Part shown: piece by piece, positions 6,911 to 13,195 of the stretch
How positions within the stretch are numbered: position 1 is the stretch's first letter
Layout of the letters: every line of letters begins with the position of its first letter
From: CAYNND01 sp964398775
Lineage (GTDB): Bacteria > Patescibacteriota > Minisyncoccia > Phycocordibacterales > UBA2100
DNA length: 13,324 nucleotides
Direction: 5' to 3'
Assembly: GCA_964398775.1 (NCBI GenBank)
Contig: CAYNND010000015.1
Span: 1 to 13,324, forward strand
Position numbers and translations under genes: made by a program
Notes under the pieces: model-generated
Database searches by the model: none
Seen by the model: only the letters and a program-made list of their open reading frames with translations
Told to the model about the DNA's origin: nothing

Positions 6911-8044
6911 TTATGCGTCAAACATCTCTCTGTCGATATCATCGGCATGTGCTGTACGCGCATAGTGATACATTCCTGTGACGACACCGAGCAGTGCGTA
7001 CTCTGCAAGTAAGTGCGAACCACCGTAGCTCATAAACGGCAACGCAACTCCAGTGACTGGCATAATTCCAAGGTTCATACCGACGTTGATAATGAATGCG
7101 CCGACAATCATGGCAACAAATCCTATTACTACGAGCGACTCAAACGTTGACTCCCCACGCCACGCGTAAAAATGCAAACGCCCAATGAGAATCGCGAAGA
7201 GTAAGAAAATAATTACCACACCAGCAAACCCCCACTCTTCTGCAAACGCAGCGAAAATAAAGTCAGTTTGATGCTCCGGAAGAAATCGCAATTTGCTTTG
7301 GGTCCCGTAGCCAATCCCCTTTCCGACGAACTCTCCTGAACCCACCGCAATGACCGACTGCTGCGCGTTATATCCGGCGCCCTTCAAGTCACGAGTCGGG
7401 TTTATAAACGTCAGTATTCTATCCTTCTGGTAGTCAGCAAATACAAAGAGCCACAACATAGAGAGTGAGACTGCACCGAGCACTATGAGCCCCGCGACAT
7501 GCTTCCATGAGATTCCCGAAGAAAGTATCATACCAAACCATATGAACCCGATGATAAGTGCTGAACCAAAATCTGGCTGGAGCATGACCAAGAAGAACAT
7601 GAATCCAGCGTATAATCCTGAAACAAGCACATGCCGGAGGTGCGCAATTTCTATGTGACGACGTGAGAAATACTTGGCAAGCAAAATAATGAGTGCAACC
7701 TTTGCAAGTTCTGTCGGTTGAATCGCAAACAACCCGACGTCAATCCACGAACGAGCACCCTTAAAAACACTCCCGAGTACTAACGTCAAAAGCAGTAAGC
7801 ATATGACACCACCGTATATAACAAGTACCGGACGTGTTGCGCGTAGAAAACGATACTGTATGTGCTGGAGTAACAAGTAGACAACGATGGCTACAGAAAA
7901 CCAGATGATTTGTCGCTCAAAAAAAACATATCTTACATCAAAAGAGTACATGGAACTCAGGCCAAAGCATGTGAGGAGACACGCTGGGAGCAGCGTCCAT
8001 ACATCAATTCCTTTCCACCAATACCGTCCACCAGACTGCATCAT
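6911..8044 (-). CDS. rodA: Rod-shape peptidoglycan polymerase RodA (SEDS family)
   Basis: 377 residues, about ten hydrophobic spans. SEDS motifs in order: SWIDVGLFAIQPTELAKVALI (~99-119), QPDFGSALI (~156-164), NPTRDLKGAGYNAQQSVIAVGSG (~215-237), GKGIGYGTQSKLRFLPEHQTDFIFA (~241-265) with D261 at the position of the catalytic Asp, and MPVTGVALPFMSYGGSHLL (~328-346). The TQSxLxFLPE..TDFIF and LPF(x)SYGGS forms fit RodA better than FtsW, though the assignment within SEDS is by similarity. RodA polymerises glycan strands from lipid II at the membrane, normally with a class B PBP, which is not encoded in the window. The ATGA overlap with the upstream gene (8814-8041) implies translational coupling. 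A second in-frame ATG immediately follows the first. Confidence 0.93.
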   Translation of the reverse strand: MMQSGGRYWWKGIDVWTLLPACLLTCFGLSSMYSFDVRYVFFERQIIWFSVAIVVYLLLQHIQYRFLRATRPVLVIYGGVICLLLLTLVLGSVFKGARSWIDVGLFAIQPTELAKVALIILLAKYFSRRHIEIAHLRHVLVSGLYAGFMFFLVMLQPDFGSALIIGFIWFGMILSSGISWKHVAGLIVLGAVSLSMLWLFVFADYQKDRILTFINPTRDLKGAGYNAQQSVIAVGSGEFVGKGIGYGTQSKLRFLPEHQTDFIFAAFAEEWGFAGVVIIFLLFAILIGRLHFYAWRGESTFESLVVIGFVAMIVGAFIINVGMNLGIMPVTGVALPFMSYGGSHLLAEYALLGVVTGMYHYARTAHADDIDREMFDA

Positions 8045-8814
8045 AAGCGACGTGCACTGTTTGGAAGCGATACAGGTCGAATATCAACACGTGATACATA
8101 CTCAGTAAAAGGCGCCGGCCAAGTAAAGACAACTTCTGCCGATGTCCCCGCGTCGAGGTCATCGACTATTGTCTTCGATGCACCAACTGCGTTCCCCGCT
8201 TCATCAAAAACAGTTGCAATGACGGGGATGGAGCGAAGGTGCTCGAAACCAATATTATGGAGTAGCGCTCGCACTCGAGGTCGCGAATCCATGTCCTGGT
8301 TTTCCTGGTCACGCACTTCCATATCTCCTGAAAACTTTTTCATACGATACCAGTCCGCTCCAGGCTCCAGTGTCGTGACTGAACGTACCGGGACACGATT
8401 ACCTGTTTGAATATTTGATTCAAATATTGGCACAATAGCCTGAGGTGGCAAAAATACATTTCCGTGGCGCTCAGCAACAAGAATACCGCGGGCGTCATAC
8501 ATCGATAGTGTGTACTTGATGAACTCTGAACCAGTATCAATGTTTGGATTTTCGAGATACGCAACCGAGCTATAGATTCCAGGAAGGACTTTAAATGAGC
8601 GTGTCCAGAGGACCGAGACGGGCTTCAGTGTCCCCGGGTCTCGAAGTGCGCATGGGCCGCCGAGATCAATTGATGATTCGTCTTGATTTTGAATCCCATC
8701 AAAACAAGTCGGAGGTGTCGAGAGTAGCGCGTAAATAACAGGAAGTGTCAAAATGAAAACAAACGCAACGACTGCGAATCCATACAGAAAACGTTTTTTC
8801 CCCGCCCAAGACAT
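8041..8814 (-). CDS. Membrane-anchored beta-sandwich protein with CFDGIQNQ motif
   Basis: 257 residues from ATG 8814. A basic start (MSWAGKKRF), one span ~10-31, then an outside domain. Just after the membrane is TCFDGIQNQDE followed by GGPC (C37, C55), a motif I associate with Parcubacteria surface proteins, where it usually reads DCGGxC; here the middle Cys is Leu (IDLGGPC). The rest (~65-250) looks like two Ig/FxLYD-like beta-sandwiches (GIYSSVAYLENPN, YTLSMYDARGILVAER, then VIATVFDEAGNAV, SKTIVDDLDAGTSAEVVFTW). Function unknown; the operon with rodA suggests an envelope role. In-frame starts further upstream (to 8892) were rejected: TATACT lies 9 nt before ATG 8814, and MSWAGKK gives a normal membrane-anchor start. 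Confidence 0.8.
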   Translation of the reverse strand: MSWAGKKRFLYGFAVVAFVFILTLPVIYALLSTPPTCFDGIQNQDESSIDLGGPCALRDPGTLKPVSVLWTRSFKVLPGIYSSVAYLENPNIDTGSEFIKYTLSMYDARGILVAERHGNVFLPPQAIVPIFESNIQTGNRVPVRSVTTLEPGADWYRMKKFSGDMEVRDQENQDMDSRPRVRALLHNIGFEHLRSIPVIATVFDEAGNAVGASKTIVDDLDAGTSAEVVFTWPAPFTEYVSRVDIRPVSLPNSARRL

Positions 8815-8823
8815 GATGTCACT

Positions 8824-8829
8824 AGTATA
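8824..8829 (-). promoter_or_regulatory. -10 element of the surface protein-rodA operon
   Basis: TATACT on the minus strand, 9 nt before ATG 8814, part of the palindrome GTATAC. A -35 is not obvious. Confidence 0.5.
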
Positions 8830-8923
8830 CCTCAAACGAGCTAAAGTCTCATGGGGTGCAGTAGAAAATGTTCCTGCAGAAGAACTCGGCACTCACGCTG
8901 AGGTGTTGACAGTCGCACCACGT

Positions 8924-9466
8924 ATGAACATCCGCAAGGTAGAATGGTCTGATATGAAACTACCAGGAATCATAGCACTTTCCGTGATGAGTATTTACGG
9001 ATGTTTTCTCCTTGCGTTTCTTGCCTTCCTCTACTACCACCTGCAGCACCCAGGTATACCAACTTGGTTTGTTGTCCCTGCGTATGTAGGCAGCGCCGGA
9101 ATCTTTCTCTGTATCGCGATGACATGGGCAATCTCAGACCACGTCGCACGACAGTTGCGGACGCTCATTATCTTTGCAGAATCAGTCATGAAAGGAAACT
9201 TGAAAGAACGCATTGACCACACGTCATACATTGAAGAAATAAATATTTTGACACGGGCAGTGAACGATATGACCATCACTGCAGATACACTGACAAACAC
9301 ACTCGAAAAGAAAGTTGAGGAGCGCACACTCGCAATTGAAGCGGTGAAAAAAGATATCGAGGCGAAGCTGACAGAACTCGACCGGATGAATAAGATAATG
9401 ATTGGGCGAGAACTAAAAATGATTGAGATGAAGAAGCAATTACAAGCACTTACAAGTAATAAATAA
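8924..9466 (+). CDS. Two-span membrane protein with HAMP-like domain and coiled coil
   Basis: 180 residues from ATG 8924. Two spans: ~13-38 (GIIALSVMSIYGCFLLAFLAFLYY) and ~47-70 (TWFVVPAYVGSAGIFLCIAMTWAI), separated by a very short loop, so there is no extracytoplasmic sensor domain. A HAMP-like region follows (~74-122; ARQLRTLIIFAESVMKGNL, then EEINILTRAVNDM), then a long coiled coil (~124-176; LEKKVEERTLAIEAVKKDI, MNKIMIGRELKMIEMKKQL) of the type that normally leads into a kinase core. Here the protein stops instead, 4 nt before the FIST gene. It looks like a sensor-kinase front end without kinase, probably a membrane adaptor for the soluble kinase encoded two genes on. The start is uncertain: ATG 8954 (170 residues) has a -10-like TAGAAT 8 nt upstream, and the frame is also open back to 8813. 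Confidence 0.75.
   Translation: MNIRKVEWSDMKLPGIIALSVMSIYGCFLLAFLAFLYYHLQHPGIPTWFVVPAYVGSAGIFLCIAMTWAISDHVARQLRTLIIFAESVMKGNLKERIDHTSYIEEINILTRAVNDMTITADTLTNTLEKKVEERTLAIEAVKKDIEAKLTELDRMNKIMIGRELKMIEMKKQLQALTSNK
8940..8945 (+). promoter_or_regulatory. Possible -10 element of the signalling operon
   Basis: TAGAAT, 8 nt before the in-frame ATG at 8954, matching the spacing of other -10 elements here. If real, the membrane protein starts at 8954 rather than 8924. No good -35 at the right distance; a consensus TTGACA at 8906-8911 is 28 nt away, too far. Confidence 0.3.
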
Positions 9467-9470
9467 TACT

Positions 9471-10637
9471 ATGATTACAACAACACAACACCTCTCAATT
9501 AAACCAGGCGCTTGGGAGCAACTCCCTGGGAAAGGTTGCGCGGGCACGCCGCAACTTATTTATGTATTTGGCTCAAAAGAGCGCATTGCAGAACCTACTA
9601 CCTACACTGAAGTGCGCGCACTCTACCCTCAGGGAGATATATTGCTTGCTTCGACTTCCGGTGAAATCCTTGGCACTCATGTCTACGATGGAAGTGTCAC
9701 TGTAACGGCATGCCACTTTGAGAAAACGACTGTGCGAGTTGCGCACACGACTATCGCCCACCAAGAAGAGAGCGCACAGAAAGCGGAGGAGCTTGCGCGC
9801 ACACTGGTAGCACCTGACCTACAACATGTGCTTGTCTTTACTGATGGTCTTTTGGTAAACGGCTCTCAGTGCGCTGCAGGCATGGCAAAGGCACTCCCCC
9901 CACATGTCGCCGCAACAGGTGGACTCGCTGGTGACGGTGCGGCATTTGTAAGTACTGCAGTCGGACTCAACGGCACTGGAGTCAGTGGCACTGTCGTGAT
10001 GATTGGGTTCTATGGCACCAGTATGAAAATCGGCTATGGCTCTGTCGGAGGCTGGGACCCATTTGGACCGGACCGTGTCATTACACGCTCAAAAGGAAAT
10101 GTACTCTACGAGCTCGACCATGAGCCTGCACTCGCGCTCTACAAAAAATACCTCGGTGATAAGGCGAAAGAATTGCCAAGCTCAGGCCTCTTGTTCCCGC
10201 TTGAGCTCACTGTACCTACGGCTAGCGGACACTCCGAGCAACTCGTGCGGACACTCCTTGCTGTTCATGAGGCTGACCAAAGCATGACCTTTGCTGGTGA
10301 TATGCCGGAAGGCATCTCAGCACGCATGATGCGCGCGAACTTTGAACGCTTAGTCGATGGCGCAGATGGTGCTGCACGAAAAGGCGTAACTGGAAGTACG
10401 GAAGTCATACACCCGCAGTACGCACTCCTTGTGAGCTGCGTTGGAAGAAAGCTTGTCCTCGGAGAGCGTGTTGAAGACGAGGTTGAAGCAATTGCTGCAG
10501 TATTTGGTGCACAGACAACTCTCACTGGCTTCTATTCATACGGCGAACTCTGCCCGACAACTGACACGACGAATGCACGCGGTGTCTGTCAGCTCCATAA
10601 CCAGACAATGACTATAACTACCTTTGAAGAAGCATGA
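9471..10637 (+). CDS. FIST-domain sensor protein (FIST N + FIST C)
   Basis: 388 residues, no signal peptide or span, so cytosolic. FIST N spans ~25-200: LLASTSGEILG (~58-68), VFTDGLLVNG (~122-131), ATGGLAGDGAAF (~148-159), FYGTSMKIGYGSVGGWDPFGP (~180-200). FIST C spans ~205-380 and ends in GFYSYGELCP (~353-362) and CQLHNQTMTITTFEE (~373-387), the most diagnostic part of the family. FIST proteins are proposed small-ligand sensors coupled to signal transduction; some (NosP) bind haem and report nitric oxide to a partner kinase. Which ligand is used here cannot be told. The gene starts 4 nt after the HAMP protein stop and overlaps the kinase gene by 4 nt (ATGA), so stoichiometric, coupled synthesis with the kinase is likely. 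No Shine-Dalgarno. Confidence 0.92.
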   Translation: MITTTQHLSIKPGAWEQLPGKGCAGTPQLIYVFGSKERIAEPTTYTEVRALYPQGDILLASTSGEILGTHVYDGSVTVTACHFEKTTVRVAHTTIAHQEESAQKAEELARTLVAPDLQHVLVFTDGLLVNGSQCAAGMAKALPPHVAATGGLAGDGAAFVSTAVGLNGTGVSGTVVMIGFYGTSMKIGYGSVGGWDPFGPDRVITRSKGNVLYELDHEPALALYKKYLGDKAKELPSSGLLFPLELTVPTASGHSEQLVRTLLAVHEADQSMTFAGDMPEGISARMMRANFERLVDGADGAARKGVTGSTEVIHPQYALLVSCVGRKLVLGERVEDEVEAIAAVFGAQTTLTGFYSYGELCPTTDTTNARGVCQLHNQTMTITTFEEA

Positions 10638-12055
10638 CCCTGCACAAAACACTCGAGCGGCAGCTAAAGAAGATATACGGGACCACCCCTCCAGTGTTTG
10701 ATGATGCGACGCAAAAATTGCTCGACCTGATAAGTGCTACATATACCCGCGGCGATGAGGATGTAACACTCACGCAGCACTCACTTGCACTTGCATCACA
10801 AGAAATGCGAGCTGCAAACGAACGGCTCCAAGCCGAGGTAAAAGCATTGACCGAAAGCCGTGCGCACGTAACTGACCTTGAGGCACTCAGGAGTGCCATG
10901 ATCAACGTGCTCGAAGACCTCCAAGAAGAAAAGACGCGCGCTGAGAAGCAAGTTATTGAGACTGAGAAGTTCAAGCGTGCCGTTGAGGCGACGCAGAGCG
11001 GCATCATCATCACAAAACGCGACTTCTCAATCATCTACGCGAACAAAGCACTGCAAGAACTCAGCGGCTATGCACCAGAGGAACTCATAGGAAAAACACC
11101 ATCAATCTTTCACAGCGGAAAAACACCTGAAGAGGTCTACAAAGGGCTCTTTGCGGCAATCAAAGAAAAACGAGTCTTTAGTAGTGAAGATTTTGTAAAC
11201 AAGCGAAAAGATGGCCGAGAGTACCAAGCGTCACTTTCTGTCTACCCCATCATGAATGGTGAAGATGTTGAATTTTTCGTCGGCATACAAAGTGATGTGA
11301 CCGAGCGCAAGCGCGCTGAACGCGCAAAGACTGAATTCGTCTCCATCGCAGGGCACCAGCTTCGCACACCACTCACAGCGATGCGGTGGTATCTTGAAGC
11401 ACTTTTGAAAAAGCCGAAAAGTATGAACATTGCACAGATTGAGAAGCTCTCGGAAGTGCACCGCTCTACCATACGCCTTATCGGACTCGTCAACGCGATG
11501 CTTGATGCCTCACGCCTTGAAACCGGCTCGATTATGCAGAACAAGGAGCAAATCAATATCGCCGAAACATTGAAAGATATTTTGAAAGAGCACCGTGTGC
11601 TCGCCGAGCAAGGCAGCATCACCATGACTGACCAAATAGACACTGTGAGTGGGTTCTTGCATGCTGACCCGAAACTCTTCCGCATGATTCCTGAAAATCT
11701 TATCTCAAACGCACTTAAGTACACACCACCTGGCAAGAGTGTCTTTGTACGTCTCTCTGAATCCCCAGAGGTCTTCGGTGGTACTCCTACCGCACCTGGT
11801 ATCACACTCATAGTACAGGATAGCGGCATTGGCATACCGAAAGAACAGCAGCACCGTGTGTTCGAGAAGATGTTCCGCGCCGATAACGCACGCCATGCGG
11901 AAGCTGTTGGTACCGGACTCGGACTCTACACTATTAAAATTGCTGTGGAGACGCTTGGTGGAAAAATATGGTTTGAATCAACAGAAAATATGGGAACAAC
12001 ATTCTATGTGTACCTCCCTTTTGCAAATGAGACGAGCCCCGAAAAGACCCTGTGA
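10634..12055 (+). CDS. Soluble PAS-domain sensor histidine kinase
   Basis: 473 residues, no membrane span. The N-terminal ~1-65 (LERQLKKIYG, DEDVTLTQHSLALASQEM) resembles the leader of kinases paired with FIST proteins. Coiled coil ~50-112. PAS ~113-225 (GIIITKRDFSIIYANKALQEL, SGYAPEELIGKTPSIFHSG, IQSDVTERKRAE). HisKA dimerisation domain with phospho-acceptor H241 (FVSIAGHQLRTPLTAM). HATPase_c with N box ENLISNALKYTPPG (~354-367), G1 box DSGIGIP (~396-402), F box VFEKMFRAD (~409-417) and G2 box GTGLGLYTIK (~426-435). All catalytic elements are intact. It probably phosphorylates the tandem-REC protein encoded 14 nt downstream and is controlled by the FIST protein and perhaps the HAMP protein. 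The start overlaps the FIST stop (ATGA). Confidence 0.94.
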   Translation: MTLHKTLERQLKKIYGTTPPVFDDATQKLLDLISATYTRGDEDVTLTQHSLALASQEMRAANERLQAEVKALTESRAHVTDLEALRSAMINVLEDLQEEKTRAEKQVIETEKFKRAVEATQSGIIITKRDFSIIYANKALQELSGYAPEELIGKTPSIFHSGKTPEEVYKGLFAAIKEKRVFSSEDFVNKRKDGREYQASLSVYPIMNGEDVEFFVGIQSDVTERKRAERAKTEFVSIAGHQLRTPLTAMRWYLEALLKKPKSMNIAQIEKLSEVHRSTIRLIGLVNAMLDASRLETGSIMQNKEQINIAETLKDILKEHRVLAEQGSITMTDQIDTVSGFLHADPKLFRMIPENLISNALKYTPPGKSVFVRLSESPEVFGGTPTAPGITLIVQDSGIGIPKEQQHRVFEKMFRADNARHAEAVGTGLGLYTIKIAVETLGGKIWFESTENMGTTFYVYLPFANETSPEKTL

Positions 12056-12061
12056 TATACT
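12053..12061 (+). promoter_or_regulatory. Extended -10 (TGA-TATACT) of the response-regulator gene
   Basis: TATACT (12056-12061) is immediately preceded by TGA (12053-12055), which is both the stop codon of the kinase gene and the TGn element of an extended -10. The ATG follows 8 nt after the hexamer. This predicts separate, leaderless transcription of the regulator. No -35 is evident, as expected for extended -10 promoters. Confidence 0.55.
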
Positions 12062-12069
12062 TATAGCGT

Positions 12070-12900
12070 ATGAACGATACTGCACCAAAGACAGTGATGC
12101 TCGTCGTCGAGGACGATACAGCACTTCTTGAGATGATATGCACTCGACTCCATGAATATGGCGTAGAGACACTGACCGCTACAAGCGTCACTGCTGCACT
12201 TGGAGAACTTGAAGCGCACCCTGAAATTGCTGCGCTCTGGATGGACCACTACTTGTTCGGGCAAGATGATGGTCTTGTCCTTGCTTCAAAAATAAAGAGT
12301 GACAATTCTGGGAGAAAAAATATGCCAATCTTTGTGATATCAAACACAGCAAGTGAGAACAAAGTGCATGCATACATGAACCTTGGAATCGAAAAGTACA
12401 TCGTGAAAGCAAATACATCGCTTGATACTATCGTCCGCGATGTCTGCAGCGCACTGCACATCGAGGGCCAATCCACCGACCAGGCAAAGACAAATAATAG
12501 TGATTCTGCTACAATACGACCTATGAAAATACTCATCATCGAAGACGAGCAAGCACTTAGAAAAGCTATAGTTGAGGCGTTTACTGAAACACAAAAGTAT
12601 ACAGTCATAGAAGCTCCAGATGGCCTCGAAGGCTTAAAGATGATTCAAAGTGAGTCACCTGATGCTGTTGTACTTGATAACGAAATGCCGAACCTAGACG
12701 GCGTTGGTATGTTGAAGCAACTTATTGAGAAAACGGGCTCTATAAAGCCATACGTTCTTCTCCTTACGAATACATCAAGCGTATCACTCCTCGCAGATGT
12801 CATGCAGTACGGAGTGCGCGACTATCTCGTAAAAGCAGACAACCCACTCAGTAATGTCGTAGACCACGTGACACGACGCCTGACTGAAGGTAAGAACTAG
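12070..12900 (+). CDS. Tandem-receiver (REC-REC) response regulator without output domain
   Basis: 276 residues, two receiver domains. REC1 ~7-130: acidic pair in VVEDD (E14, D15), phospho-acceptor D59 (LWMDHYLFGQDDG), S91 (FVISNTAS), K113 (KYIVKAN). A linker of ~20 polar residues (IEGQSTDQAKTNNSDSATIR) follows. REC2 ~153-270: IIEDE (E157, D158), D203 (VVLDNEMPNLDG), T233 (LLLTNTSS), K255 (DYLVKAD). Both keep the phosphorylation residues, but the conserved Lys is followed by Ala-Asn or Ala-Asp instead of Pro. There is no DNA-binding, enzymatic or other effector domain, so output is probably by protein contact or phosphotransfer. It lies 14 nt after the kinase gene, whose kinase is the likely phospho-donor. 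An internal ATG at 12523 (M152) precedes REC2 exactly and has its own extended -10, so a REC2-only product is possible. Start by ATG with TATACT 8 nt upstream. Confidence 0.92.
   Translation: MNDTAPKTVMLVVEDDTALLEMICTRLHEYGVETLTATSVTAALGELEAHPEIAALWMDHYLFGQDDGLVLASKIKSDNSGRKNMPIFVISNTASENKVHAYMNLGIEKYIVKANTSLDTIVRDVCSALHIEGQSTDQAKTNNSDSATIRPMKILIIEDEQALRKAIVEAFTETQKYTVIEAPDGLEGLKMIQSESPDAVVLDNEMPNLDGVGMLKQLIEKTGSIKPYVLLLTNTSSVSLLADVMQYGVRDYLVKADNPLSNVVDHVTRRLTEGKN
12507..12515 (+). promoter_or_regulatory. Internal extended -10 (TGC-TACAAT) before the second receiver domain
   Basis: TGC followed by TACAAT, then 7 nt to an in-frame ATG (12523) that begins MKILIIEDE, a textbook receiver-domain start. 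The spacing equals that of the promoters of the other genes in this window. Confidence 0.5.
12523..12900 (+). CDS. Possible separate product: single receiver domain (REC2) from an internal start
   Basis: 125 residues, in frame with and identical to residues 152-276 of the tandem-REC protein. Begins MKILIIEDEQALRKA and carries a complete receiver: E157/D158, D203, T233 and K255 in the numbering of the full protein. Supported by the extended -10 seven nt upstream and by the exact coincidence of the ATG with the domain border. If expressed it would be a CheY-like protein competing with or relaying from the double receiver. Expression is inference; the longer gene is the safer annotation. Confidence 0.4.
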   Translation: MKILIIEDEQALRKAIVEAFTETQKYTVIEAPDGLEGLKMIQSESPDAVVLDNEMPNLDGVGMLKQLIEKTGSIKPYVLLLTNTSSVSLLADVMQYGVRDYLVKADNPLSNVVDHVTRRLTEGKN

Positions 12901-12921
12901 ACCATGCCCGAGCACCAAAGG

Positions 12922-12955
12922 GTTCCGGAACGCTCACGCGAATCGGAACTTTTTT
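12922..12955 (+). terminator. Rho-independent terminator of the signalling operon
   Basis: Outer stem gttccgg / tcggaac (seven pairs, one G-T), a symmetric AA/AA internal loop, inner stem cgc / gcg with loop tcac, then six T. It begins 21 nt after the response-regulator stop. Confidence 0.75.
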
Positions 12956-12957
12956 GT

Positions 12958-13071
12958 TTACTTGCCGCGTCGTACGAATTTTCTCAGAAAGATTGAAAGC
13001 TCCAAGGCGACCTCATGCGTGTCTTTCGCCACCTGCACCCAACAGTGCGCGTGGCAGAGATCGACATACAT
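12958..13071 (-). CDS. Doubtful small ORF, 37 residues
   Basis: From ATG 13071 the frame encodes a short peptide with a Cys/His-containing front (MYVDLCHAHCW) and an amphipathic, basic tail (VALELSIFLRKFVRRGK), ending in TAA next to the A-rich side of the operon terminator. The composition is protein-like, and the frame is open a further 13 codons upstream without a start. No promoter, Shine-Dalgarno or family match supports it. It lies downstream of the minus-strand terminator at 13140-13165, so it would need its own promoter. Confidence 0.2.
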   Translation of the reverse strand: MYVDLCHAHCWVQVAKDTHEVALELSIFLRKFVRRGK

Positions 13072-13139
13072 CGATTTGTTGCTGAACGTGAGGCAACTCG
13101 TACTGACTACTCAGCACAGCAGCAGCCAATACTCATGCC

Positions 13140-13165
13140 AAAAAAGACCCCCAGGAGGGGTCTTT
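13140..13165 (-). terminator. Rho-independent terminator for a minus-strand gene entering from the right
   Basis: A nine-pair stem (aaagacccc / ggggtcttt) with a five-base loop. Read on the minus strand it is followed by a run of six T; on the plus strand only three T follow. It therefore most likely ends a minus-strand transcript from the right edge, implying that a gene ends between ~13166 and the edge or beyond. Confidence 0.75.
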
Positions 13166-13195
13166 CATATGTAAGCACTTTGTGTTGCGCTCTTG

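Noticed and set aside
8753..8923. Longest version of the HAMP protein starting at 8753
   Set aside because: It overlaps the first codons of the divergent surface protein gene, and the added sequence contains no recognisable domain.
9471..10637. Calling the FIST protein NosP (haem nitric oxide sensor)
   Set aside because: The neighbourhood is similar, but I cannot verify a haem ligand residue from sequence alone.
12962..13174. Plus-strand 70-codon open frame
   Set aside because: It runs through the terminator hairpin at 13140-13165, has no promoter-like element, and its composition is not protein-like.
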